A stretch of 64,000 nt of DNA from Lingula anatina (taxonomy: Eukaryota; Brachiopoda; Lingulata; Lingulida; Lingulidae). This document shows positions 1-13,300 of the stretch, in pieces. Where the stretch lies: NCBI RefSeq assembly GCF_001039355.2, contig NW_019775722.1:96859-160858 (forward strand), read 5' to 3'. Each line of letters opens with the position of its first letter. Within the stretch, counting starts at the first letter, position 1. Below the pieces are notes generated by a model. That model searched no databases. It was not told where the DNA came from and saw only the letters and a program-made list of their open reading frames with translations. A program made the position numbers and the translations under genes.

Positions 1-498
1 AGGATAACAACTCTTCATATGAGATTCAAAATTCAACAAAAATACATTTTAAACAACACATAACAATATAATGAGTTCTATTTTACCACCATAACGGCGG
101 TTATCGCAATCCTGAACTCTGTGCTTGCCATCGAACCACGTGGACGGTCTAAGGCGGTTAACCCCCGAAAAAAATAGCTTCAGAGATTATTTAAAAAACA
201 CTTTTTAGAAAACGATTGAATAAAGTTGTATGGAACGTATTTATTAACCATAGAAATATGGGAAAATCGTCGTCTACCTCAGGAAAATCAGTTTTATACC
301 ACTTTTCCTGCCAAAATGAGGAGTTATTATCTCCTTAAAGTACTTTTTAAGAGGTAATAAGGAGTAAGTTTAATTTGCTGTAGTTGTGGTAATAGATAAT
401 ATGCAAATATGCGATTTTAACATTTTCAATCTATTATGTTGCCATATACATTTTATTGACCCACCTTTATATCCAATTCATATTTTCATTTTGCACAG
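1..498. other. Non-coding, probably intron of the CUB gene
   Basis: I see no exon or clear repeat here. The first exon found downstream is a 24-nt micro-exon that needs a preceding exon ending in phase 1, so this stretch is probably intron. The signal peptide and any earlier CUB domains would lie upstream of the window. Confidence 0.5.
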
Positions 499-522
499 CC
501 ATAGGAAGCTGTCGTCTAAAAG
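499..522 (+). CDS. Micro-exon linker 1 (24 nt, B-to-A type)
   Basis: An AG acceptor after a pyrimidine-rich stretch and a GTGGGT donor enclose 24 nt in phase 1-1. Read in phase it gives x-I-G-S-C-R-L-K-G and leads into GVTSTC of CUB1. It matches the micro-exon at 3803-3826 in length, phase, the position of its single Cys and the join to the next CUB. A transcript would settle it. Confidence 0.65.
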
Positions 523-3500
523 GTGGGTAGTAAAAGTCACAAATGAATTTAACGCATTTAATGCATAGTATTATATTATAAATTGCTGTGTTCAGCAGAT
601 TATTAAAGCAATGTATATGCTTGTTACCAGCTGGTGGGGGCATTTTGCTAATTCTTCTTTTGTATTACCTTTTTATAACATGGCATATTTGTGAGCAAAA
701 GGTCTCCTCAACATCTGTCATTCGCTTCAATTAATTCCCAGACATCAATAACATCGAGATGATTCTGCTAAATACAACCGCCACGTTATACAATGCCTCC
801 GAATGTTGACACGACAAAGTAAAGTTTGTTGACATATATATTCTGAGTCAAAGAGTGCATGTCCATTTCCAACGAACCAACGAATGATTACAATGTCGTA
901 AATCAATACTTATTATAATACTGTCAAGGTGCTAATAAAAAAGGAGAAAAATTACCAAATGCAAAGTAGAAGCGCCCTTTTGGGTATAGGAGTAAATTTA
1001 TAATGCCCTCCTATTGAGAGATATTGTAATGCCATTGAATTCAATACTTTAGGCGGTGTAACAAGCACTTGCGGTGGAGAGTCCAATTCCACTTACGTCA
1101 CCACACCAAACTTTCCAGTGGCAAATTACGACCCCAGCACTGATTGTTACTACACCATTAAACCTGCTGAACCCGGAATGGGCGTGGCACTTGCTTTCGT
1201 ATCATTTCGAGTGACTTCAAGTGATAACTGCGCTGGAGATTACGTGCAGGTAGGTTGATAGTTTTACGTGCCATCTTTTCAACGTGATCAAAGTAATAAT
1301 AATAATAATGAAATTAATAATCATACAAAATATACCGATATGTGTCTTTCCTTAGAAACAAAATTATATAATGATTGAAATAATCAAAAGCACTGACAGT
1401 GAAGGAAACACAATACACTTTCATACAGCATCAATTTTACCGTGAGAATTTTTTTGAATACGCACACAATTTAATGCTTTTAAATGTGTATATTCAGTAG
1501 TTTCAAAATAATATATATTCCTGCCTGCTTTGTGTTACAACAAATCAGATTATAAAAAGTTTTTGGGCACACTATGTTGGTATATTTATTATCTCATATT
1601 TTTCTGTATGTGCAGATAATTACATGACAGAATAATTCATTTACCAGATAAGGTCATCAAACGGCGACGTTCTATCTGACAATTGTGGAAACAATATACC
1701 AGACCTAGTGTTTGACCCAAATGGCTTGTGGATCCATTTCCATGCGGATGATTCCGATGGCGATGACGGCTTTATGGCCATATACTGTAACTGTAAGTAA
1801 ATTGATAAACTGTGGTTATTAAAAAAAATTAATTTGAAAGAGGTTTGAAAGAGAATTATATTTGAATTCCGCCAACGGTTTCAAATTCTATTTATATTAA
1901 CAATTTTTGTATTTATATCTTATATATTACCTTCTAAATTACGTATTAACATGTTTATTTCAAAAGATCGGTAGCAATTAATTAAAATTTTAACATGTGA
2001 TGTCTATAACACCTAGCGTACATACGCTTATATTTCGTCTAAATACATCACTATGTTATATATCTACATTGTACTTTTCAATTGTTAGCAAGAGAGGAGT
2101 GCAGGGGACATACTGGTAAATATGCCTATATACGGATTGCACACATGCTTAAAATTCATCTTGCAGTACCAGTTATTATAATTCATGTAAAAGGATTGTT
2201 AAATGCTCCTTAAAGCATACGTAAAATGTGTCAGTCAACAGTATTCATCGTTCTATTGTTTAAGCTCTCTCTATCTCTCTCCACACAATTAAGATAGATG
2301 ATCATGTTGGGTAATATGTAAATAAGAACACAAATCACTTAATGGCTGATAGATATAAGACTGAAATTAAATCTGTAGTATGTACATTATGATTAGATTA
2401 AAGTTATGGACTGGTGATCTGCAATAAAAAAAAGTCAATGTACGTTGTTGTGCATCCGAGTACCTTTCATGCAAATTTTATCTACTTAACATTATATGAC
2501 ATTTTTATACAAATGTTACTGTCAAAAATAAAAACAGAACTCAAATTGGGTTCAAAGCTCGTTATTTTTAAAACTCAGATTGTTATTATAGAATCCCTTG
2601 ACAATTATCGAAAAGAGTAGATATTATTATTATTATTATTATTATTATTCCATACATTTGTATAAAGGTCTAACACTAACTGCGTGCATTTTTGGCATTT
2701 CAGCAAACCCATGTGGTAATACAAGTTTTATTGGTGGCACTGGAGAAATAATGTCACCTTTTTATCCTTTTGCCTACACCGACAAGTCACGTTGCAATTA
2801 CGTCATATCACCTGCAATCCCAGGCGCATGTGTGACCTTGACCTTCGTAGACGAGTTTGACCTCGAATCTGACTGTGATGACTATGTAGAGGTCGGTTTC
2901 ATTTTGAATTACATTTCAGGAAGCTCTTCTTTCTAATTAAATTTAATTGAAGATTCATTGTTGAGAATAAACGAGACGTGAGTGACATTTAGATGCGACT
3001 AAATTGCTCTAGATCTTTATAGAAGGCTTGTAGCCTACATAATATAAGAGAAAGTTTTTAATTGTGCAACTTAGCCATGTTCAGGACTATGGTTTTATCA
3101 TGTAATACTGCTTTTATTAAAGTGCCTGTAAGTGTTTGAAAGGCAAAAGAAACGAATTTAAAGGAGACAAGTGACTATTTCAATATAAAAAAAACATGGA
3201 TTTAATATGATTCAGATTCTTTTATTCTTCTCATTGCAGGTGTTTTGCGTTCATATTAAATAGATTACATAAATTGATGGCATTACGCACATGTATTATC
3301 TTAGGTTTTTAATTTGATAACCTTGGAAACCCTGGTACCCCGTTCTTGTGGAACCATTGCCCCAAATGTCGAGGCAAAGGCTTCAAATCTGTTATTAAGT
3401 TTTCATTCTGACCGAAGAAATAAAGGAAAGGGATTTAAGGCACTCTATAATGAATGTAAGTAGAGATGAGAATTTGATCCGAGAATTGTACATCAAGAAG

Positions 3501-6500
3501 GCAACATCTAACTAGTATATTTTTGAGAAAGCGGATGTTTTAGTTCTATTGTTATAGGAATTCTAAAATTCTTTAGAAGGTTTAAAAACAATCGTATCAT
3601 TATAAAAAGAATAAAAAACGTTTTAAAATGTGACTTTAAGAAAAACTTTATAACTGTCATAATAACTTTCAGGTCTTTTATGAGAAGGTAGTTTTTTCCC
3701 CAATTTTGGTGCATAAACAAACAAGCAGTGAAAGTCAAATAATAGTTACATGAAGTCCACTTATCACCATTTTTACTCTATTTTTCATCCATTTTCTTGC
3801 AGCGTCAGAAAACTGCACTGTGCGAGGTGAGTTAGAAAGGGATTGCTTGTAACAAAGCACGCCTTTTATATTTTAAACTTATCTCTAGACCTGTTGAAAT
3901 AAAATATAAAAATTCTGTCAACATACAGTTGTACGCTTGATCTTTTAAGTCTTTCCACGGAGACGATTGCCTCTCTAAGATCTGAAAATATTTCATCAGA
4001 TGACATTTTGAGTGAAAAAATAAGTAAAGCAGTGATCATTCTATTCAATACGTAATATTGGGCCTAGCTGTTGTTAACCTCCGATATTTACCAGGATAGC
4101 CTTATTCCCATCTAAAGTTTTTCCCTATAGACATAAAAAAAAATTGTGATAGGCAACACTTTTAATACTACCGGTAGCTGGTAAATGGAAAAATAGCACT
4201 ACTTTATTCCTCTCGAGGACTCGGTTAACTGATTGATCACGTGCCGTAAAGAAGTAATGGTCCTGCATTGGGGATGTAGTATAAACAAGTCCAACGCCAG
4301 ATTCTTTAATAGGGCCTACGCTACTGAACGACATCGATTGCGAGTTATTATATTTTTATCAGAAAAAAAAAAAATGGTTGTGTGACCACATGTTGCCAAT
4401 AAAGGGCCAGTACATGTTACATCTCTTTATAAACGGTTTACCTTTTCACTAGTGATTTTTCTATCACCACAGGTGGCGTAAGTAGCACATGTGATGGCGA
4501 CTTTAACCACGGCGTGATTCACTCGCCAAACTTCCCACAAGGAAATTATCAAGATAACGCCGACTGTCACTATGTTATTACGCCTCTCCAGCCAGGAGGG
4601 GGTGTGGCGCTTGTCTTTGTCCTTTTTCGACTGGAAGACCAAAGGAACTGCAATAACGACTTTGTTCGGGTGGGTTGGCGGTAGTGTCTGGCATAGGTTT
4701 TCTCTTTGTATAGAGTATTGTGTATAATTGCGATTCCCACACCAAACCTGCCACATGGGATTTGAAAGGGAAAGCCCGGGAAAGTGTGAATATGTAAAAT
4801 GCCCATGATAATTTAGAAAAAATATATATGCATTACAACATAACCATGTATTCGAAAAGCGATTTTAAAAAATGTGAACTTCCTTTCAATATAACTACAT
4901 ATTATCCAATGAAGTTGTTTGAACTCATATTTTGTATTCCATCAGATAAGAAGTATATCCGGGGAGTATCTTTCGAAGAGCTGTGGATCCACATTACCTG
5001 ATCCAGTTTATGATGAGCATGGTCTGTGGGTCCACTTCCACAGTGATCACAGCTATACCCATGTCGGGTTTTTGGCAATATACTGCAACTGTGAGTGAAA
5101 TGGAAAATAGAATAAAATTTGTCATCTTTGATAGTTATTTGCAAAATGATTTGAAAATTATTTCCATAGAAGGCTTTAGATTCAATCTAATCACTACTAT
5201 AGTAAACAGCATTTGCTAATGTAATGACCAAGTCCACCCAGTGTCTTTGGTCTGTCAGCTGTTATTCATTCATTCATTCACTCATTAATTCTTCTTCTTC
5301 TTCTTATTATTATTATTATTATCGTCATTTTTATTACTAGTAGTACTAGTAATAATGGTAGTAGTAGTAGTAGTAGTAGTAGTAGTACATGTAGTAGTAG
5401 TAGTAGTAGTAGTAACAGATTGTCTTCCCGACAGTATAAAAATGTGACTTACTTAGAATAGGTTTGCACTGTAGGGGCTTACAGCTTAAGCCTGCAACCC
5501 CGCGAATTTAGCCAATGGTGTGAATGAAGTATAATTATTGACTGCTTTTGTGATTTCGTTTGTGTAATGAAATTTTTTCATCTTCTTAAAATGCCAGCAA
5601 TTGAAGAGTGTCGAAAACGGATCGGTTAGTATATGATTCTTTCATGTTATAAGAACACAAATAATATACTATCTTGTTGGTTTTGAAGAATCAGTAATAA
5701 ATTAAAGACTTGCACCCGTGGTTAAGTACGGTTGCTATACATATTAACAAGCATAATAGGTAACAGTGCACTTGTATGATTGTTGTCAGCCATCAGTCTA
5801 TTTGACATAAATGGTAGTCCACTATAGACCATAGTGCTGTATAATTCCCAATGCTTTTGTAACGTGTATGTGTGAGGTATAATTGTGGTAGTGTATTGTG
5901 TGCGTTTCTTTTCGTTTGTGTTCGTATACGTTCGTTTTACTATAAAACTCGCCCTCCCTCATTCAGTGGCGGCACATTTATCAATTCACGCTGTCCAACC
6001 TATCACAGGTAAATGTTGGCTTGGTTGGTTGGTTTTTTATTATTTAGGATTTTAATTTAGTCTTATTTTGTTATAAAGATAAGTATTTTTTTTTAGTTCG
6101 CTTAGTTCATTTCGAATTTATTTATTTATTTATTTTTTTAGTTCACGTAATTTGTTGTTCCTTTTTTTTTTTTTTTTTTTTACATTATTAGAGACATTTG
6201 TCAACTCACGCTGTCCAACCAATTTCAGGTATAATAATAAATAATACGAGTCCCTACCAATCAGTCTCAGTCTGTTACACTTTGAATAAGTGACATTCGT
6301 CCCATAGATTAACTCGATAACCCTAACTTATCCAAATGATATGGAACCCTAGACATTCATTCATGTTACAACAGTTAACCTGTACTAATCATATGGCACT
6401 AACCACTTACGTTTCCACGACTACCATTCCTGTCACACATGGGCTGAAGTAATTTTGTGGACCCTTGTTCGAGTTCAGTGGTTGTTGCATGACCTAAGAG

Positions 6501-7262
6501 GCTTTGTGTAGGTGGCCAAAGGTCGGGAGCCAATGCTAAGGTCGATGCACCTAAGGCTGGATGGCAGCTGAGAGCACACATGATGTTTTACTTCGATTGT
6601 TGGTTAGAAATAAGTTTGGGTGATTTAAAATACCGTGTACATGCACGCTCATTTCTGATTAAATTATAATATTGATAATGAATTATTTATCATAATTACT
6701 TGAATTTATTAATTGTCAAGATAATTAATGGTAAGATATAATTATGAATCAAGGTGTGTGTGTGTGTTTGAATTTATTCCGAGACTGTGCAAAATACATC
6801 CTATTGTTTATGGTAAAATGGAATGTAACTTGACTGTTTTACAGAAAACCCGTGTGGGAATACTAATATAAGTGCCGGATATGGAGAAATCACATCGCCA
6901 TATTATCCTTACGGGTACATAGATAACACAGATTGCGAATATACTATCGTGCCTGAAACACCAGATGATGCCTATGTCACGTTAAATTTTGTAGAACCGT
7001 TTGAATTAGACGCTGAATGCAACGATTATGTCGAGGTATGTGCGTTGTTTGTAATCAAGAGTAATTATATTCAAACTTAATTAGGTGAATCGTTTAGCGA
7101 GGTAAACTGCATTCCTATGATGCTTGTTTATGAAAAAAAATTACTTTATAAGTTTTGCCTGAAATTTATACTTGTTCTTTTAAGTTCAGGTATTTTTAAA
7201 TGTCCCCCCTCTATCGACTTACCTAGCGAGTGGTCAAGTCTAGATGAAACTGTCAACAAGGT

Positions 7263-7308
<46 letters not shown>

Positions 7309-10300
7309 ATATATGTTTCCGCGAACATTTTTCAATATAAGTAGGCTATGCATAGATCTAATATAAATAAACCTCTTTGTCGCCACAGGTCTTTGATCTG
7401 GTGTCTATGGAGCCTCTGTATCCGCGCTTCTGTGGATCAACAAGGCCTAGTTTAGAAATCCAGTCCCCTAGCTTGCTGGTGCGGTTCCACTCCGACTCTG
7501 ATACAAGGAGAGTTGGTTTCAAGGCCATTTACAATGTCTGTGAGTATGATTTTGATGGCAATGTTTCAGCTCCTATAGTATACTGTTACAAGTACCTGTA
7601 GAAATTGGTTCAAAATGCAAGTTTCACTACATTTGTCAACGTTACATTGTAAAATTGATAGGTCTCTCTAGTGCATGTTGAGCAACGCTGCTCAACTAAC
7701 TGCATAATCTCTATCTTTGTTATTCAATTAAAAGAAACCCTGTGCTTTGTTTATAGATACCCTGAAGTTTTTCACATTTATTGTTTTTGTGGAATTTATA
7801 TACAGAACTATTTTTCTAAGTCATTCAATAGATATAGGGAATCCCAACATGATCAGAAATGACCCTGACATTTGGTCAACATTTCACTGCAGGGGCGGAT
7901 TTAGGGGGTTCCTGACGCTCCCCACCTTTCGATTTCGGTAAAAAATCACACCAATGGTCCCCTCTTGAAATTATAATTTTGACAAGCTGAATCATAGTTT
8001 TAAACCGTCCCAAATGGCAATGTTCGCCCTCTAAATTTCCAAAATCCAAGCGTCGCAAAGAGGGAGTGGTGGTAGGGTTGGCTTCTCACCTGCGAACCCC
8101 TCCTTCAAGTAATCCTGGATGAGCCCCTGCGCTGTAAAATGCACTTTTCACAATTATATCCCTTATATTCCGTAATTTCCTAAAGATTCACTCATACATG
8201 CCATTGGACTTAAATGCACTTTATCTCGCCGGTGGTACAAAAGATGGCGCAGCTATCGCCGCTGCGATCATCTAGTCTTTGTAATTTAATTAATCTTATA
8301 ATTATTATTATTTACAGCTTCCTACGACCCCTGCGGACACGTACACTTTTATAACTACACATCTGGGGTTTTCGCTACACCAAATTATCCGTCCAATTAC
8401 AATAGAAGTATTAACTGTGCCTTCCGCGTACCTCCCTATTTGTATCACTATGCACGTGGCATAACGATAGCTTTCGTACGTTTTGGTCTACAAGGAGGAT
8501 CCAACTGTTCTTCGGACTACTTGCAAGTGAGTAGATGTTTTCATGTATGTCACCGTGTGGATCACAGTTTCCTTTTGTGAAAGATTGAATAGTTTTGCTG
8601 TTTGGTTTTTTAAAATCATATTTTAATTCATGAAAATATTTAATAATATGTGCATTTAAAGGCGGCAGTTCGTTATTTTCACTTTTAAAAAATAATAAAA
8701 AATAGAACCAACTACAAAGTCAATAATAAATATGGAGGACAAATATTATATTCGTAAATATTAATAATAAATATGAAGACCTGACGACTCAAATTAAGTC
8801 TCGCTTTGAGACTGTTATAGGCTAATGTAAATGCCCCTTTTAAGGAAAGGAAAACGTATGGTGCAGACAAATTGGACAAAACATTACTACATTTTCGACA
8901 TTAAATTGTACTAAATTTGTTTGTTTATTTGTTATACGTATGCGTTTTTTGATGTGCATGTTCTGTCCGTTAAAGGTCATACGTCGTTTGTGTCCTTGCA
9001 CATGAACTGTAGTGGTATTTTTATAAATGCAACAAGGACCAGTGGTCTTAATTTCTGAACCGAATATTTAATCACTGTTAGATCAGGAATGGATCGGCGA
9101 TGGGGAATGTTTTATTGAAGAGCTGTGGTTCTGTGATACCTGACCCAGTATCTGCTGAGAACGGAATGTGGGTTCATTTTCACAGTGATGACAGTGTAGA
9201 GGACATCGGGTTTCTGGCAATATACTGTGGCTGTAAGTAATGGGCGTAGGGAGGGGGTCAAACGTCAACTCGTTATGGTATGGTATACAATATGTTATGT
9301 TATACAATACATCGTTATACATGTCAATATGTGTTGTCTCACATATTGCTTACCCTTCAGAATTTACTTCCGGTAGCTGGTAATAATATTTTCAAATTTT
9401 TAAAAATTTTGAAGCATCTCAATTTTTTGTAACTTTCTGGTTATTCGTGTTTTAACTATTGTGGAAGAAATCTCATTGTTTTCCGTTTATTTATATGGCT
9501 TATGCCTTGTCATGTGGCTTGAAACTACACATTTTAGATACCCAAACGTGCAACTAAACTGCTTCTTTTACTTTTCCAATCTCATTTTATAAAGCACAAG
9601 AGGAGTGTCAGCAACAGTTAGGTAAGTTTTAGAAGTACGTCGCTTTTTAAAAAACGTTTTAAAGATGTGAACGGTCACAATTTTTCGAGGCACGTTCTCC
9701 ACATCTGGACTATATAATGGTGTGCGGTATGAGGACAATTAAAACATTTATTACATTAATGGATAGATAATGATCTCAATCAATTTCGCAAATAATAATA
9801 ATAATGACATTCACTGTCCCCTGTCAAGACTTGCTAGTTATGATCAGCCATCTTGACACAGTTTGAAAAGAACGCGATTTATGGCGCGAGAATCTTGCGA
9901 TATTTGTAGGTCGAGTCAATGAAAATGAATTCCATAAATGAATAACCTCCGCCCATGCGTGGGTTTTGATCTTCGGCTTTTTCCAAAATGTATACAGAGT
10001 TATGGCAAGTGTTAGGATAGGAAGATAATAGGTTGGTAAACCCAGGAAAAATGCAGTTTACCACGGGATAATTCGTAAAATATGAATTTTAGCGACAAAA
10101 TCCTCTTTTGTATACCTGGCTTAAAGTGTAGAGAAGAGAGTAGAAAGCCTTTATTCTGGGACGTTATCAAAATCTGGAGATGTGGGTTCTATAAGCGTAG
10201 AATTGAAAGTGAATGAACCTTAAGATGAATACTTCCCTGATTTTTCTTTTATTTTCTCAAACTTTTAATTTTCCCGATACACAGTTCAGTATTCCAACAC

Positions 10301-13300
10301 TGAACTGAGCATCACGGTTTACTTCTTGAATTCTCCTTTTTGCAAGTAGAAATAGCCGGTTTGAGGAACAAAAGAAGACTTTTATTCCCCAAAAATCTCG
10401 TTGTTTTGTGCGCATACTTGTATATGAAACTTTGCTATTAGTCCCTTGATTTCAAACTCTGTGGCATTGCAGAAAATCCATGCGGTGAAACCAATCTCGC
10501 CTCTAGTTTTGGTCAAATCCGGTCACCGTATTACCCGGTAGTCTACCCGGACAACCTGGACTGCGTGTACAATATAACACCAACCAAAATTGGATACACC
10601 GTGAGACTGACTTTTTACCAACCGTTTGATCTAGAATATGAAACAAACTGTAGTTCTGACTATATAGAGGTGAGTGCGTAGTTAATAGTATCACACAATT
10701 AGCGTAAGGCCTTAAATAGAGCAAAAAGTATAATTGTCATGGAAATTCCAGCATTTTTTTCTTTGTCACCAAGGTACGCCCTGCAACTGTGTCGAAAATA
10801 CATGTATATCGATATGTAAATCCGATTCTAGATTTTAAAAAACTTTTTACTCACGACTTTTTTCACCATAACTAAAGTGACTCAAAATCTAGAAACTTTC
10901 CCTCACATCTTTCAGATTATCAATCCGGTTACCCAAGAAACTATTGTCCCTCCAATGTGTGGAACGACGGCCCCGAGTATCATTAATCAAGTCGAAAGTT
11001 TATTAGTGCGGTTTCACTCAAATGGAAACGTCGGAGGAAAGGGTTTCGTTGCGTGGTTTTATATCCGTGAGTACAAAAACAGTAAAACTGGTTATACATG
11101 TATGTCAATTAATCGTTATTGAAAGATTAAACGTGTTTTACCTATGAGGCATGACGTTTTTCAAGCCCAGGTTCTTGTTTTATCTACAAACGATTTTTCT
11201 ACATTATCACGTATAAACAAGCTCAACATGCCAAAAAGGAGGATCACAACATGAAAAGCAGTAGGGATGTGCCATTTTTAAAAAGTAACTTCATGTTTCA
11301 ATTACCGAACCTTCAGTGAAGAGTACAGGTATAGAGGTATAGAGTTATTTATTTTAATTAATTCCTTGTTTTCTTCTTGCATTTCAGTTATAAATGAAAC
11401 ACGGTACACTTACATTTGTATAATATTGAATTATGGCAAACAACGCGCGCTAGAGGTTCATATAGCAAAGAAAATAGATCATAAGATTAATCATTAATAC
11501 TTTGCGGTGTTCATGTCTAACGCTTATTGCTTGCATTTAAATAGTTTGCGTCATATTTTTTCAGAATGTTATCAAAATATCATCGCAAGTGAAGGACAGA
11601 TTACGTCACCTAACTATCCTAATTTCTATGAATCCGATATTCACTGCTATTACATTTTCCAACAACCACAAAATGGACATTACCTTGTCCTCGTATTCAC
11701 AGATTTTGATTTGCAATTCAGTATCAGTTGCACAGGAGATAACATTCAAGTAAGTATTAAAACGTAGTGTACTCTTTTGTCGTAGAAAAAAAACACTCAC
11801 ATATTTTCACCAGTAATTTTGTGTAGTAAATCAAGTCTAGAGTTTATCTTATCAGTTTTTACACACACAGACACACACACACACATTATTATTATTATTA
11901 TAACTTTCAAAGCGTCTTCAAGTACTCCACTTTTTACTATATAGACACGGTTGTTCCAACCGAAGTGCTTATATCAAAACAACTGCAATTGTGTTGTGCC
12001 TTCAAATTTAAGCAGTCTGTCGAAAGGTTTGTGAATAATGCATTGAACGACGCTTCAAACTTTCATATTTCTGGGGCTTTAGAAATTTCAAGTCAATGTT
12101 TGGGCTTAGTAAAATATTACAAATTATGCGTTATACACAAAGTGCTTACCCCATCAAACAACTTTGTGCCATTTACATCAAGTACAATCACATTGGTGAT
12201 AATGAATCTTTTACCCTTTACCTGATTGTCACAACTTACGATTTTGAAAACTTTCCCATGTAAAAAATGTTAGTAGAAATCTAGAGGTTCTTTATTAATT
12301 AGTTAAAAAATAAACAAACAGTGACCAGTCAATATTTCGCCTGTGTATACATCCATACTTCATCAGGGAAGATACTTGTCATAACGCAGGCTATATTCCT
12401 ATTTTTACAGATATACGGTTATCAAAGGGAATGGTTTGGACCTTTCTGTGGCTCCGTGCCTCCGCCTCCCCTATATATACAAGGGGGTAATTTACAGTTC
12501 CAATCGGCCGTGAGTGCAATCCATACTCACCGTGGCTTCAGTGTAAATTTTTCTACGGGTAAGTATTAGAATTGTACATATACTGGGTATCCTATCGTAG
12601 TAGTAATAGGAAGGATCTGTTTAGGTACATCATGGACAAAATGTGAAATTTACTTTACTGTACTAGTGATTATATATTTATTTTGAAAATTTTGAAAATA
12701 TGCAAATTAATTCAAAGCAATGAGGCAATTTCTACATTGGCAGTGGCATCGCCGCCAAGCGTGAGCACCCCAGTGATGTCAGCTATTGCAACACCTGTGA
12801 CGCTATCTCTAGATGAATGGGTGACGTCAGCATTAAGTACACCGATGATGTCAGTCTGGGATTTTACGCCTTACACAGATGCGACTTCATACACAGAAAC
12901 AACGGCTGCTTCAACTATGTACGGACCAGGTACTTCTGTCCAGTCTTCAGAGTGGACTTCCCCTGTGGTTCCTAGTGGCAGTGGCTTAAGCATGATAAGC
13001 CAGTCGTCAACAATGCACGGTGTAAGCTCGTGGACTTTTGAAGGTTCAGAATTGTGGCCAAATGCCACCTACAGTGAATTCACGCAAGTGGCAAGTTCTG
13101 TGTACGAAGCGGCAACATGGACCGAGACAACACCAGCAGTACATCTTCACAGCGTGTCACCATCAGAGCCTGGCACGAGCGCAGATGTTGATATCAGCAC
13201 CATGACGACATTGGCAACGGCAGTCAACGTAACCACCGCCTTTACAAACACACCAATTACAAATCCTGTAACAAACACGACAGACAGTACAACACAACCT

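Noticed and set aside
6399-6581. 60-codon minus-strand frame in a CUB-gene intron
   Set aside because: No motif or splice support; may belong to an unrecognised repeat.
7117-7344. Frames through the (CA)n run
   Set aside because: Simple-sequence translation in an intron.
11316-11327. Possible 12-nt micro-exon between CUB6 and CUB7
   Set aside because: AG/GT borders and phase would fit, but it lacks the conserved Cys and direct joining of CUB6 to CUB7 works; too short to support.
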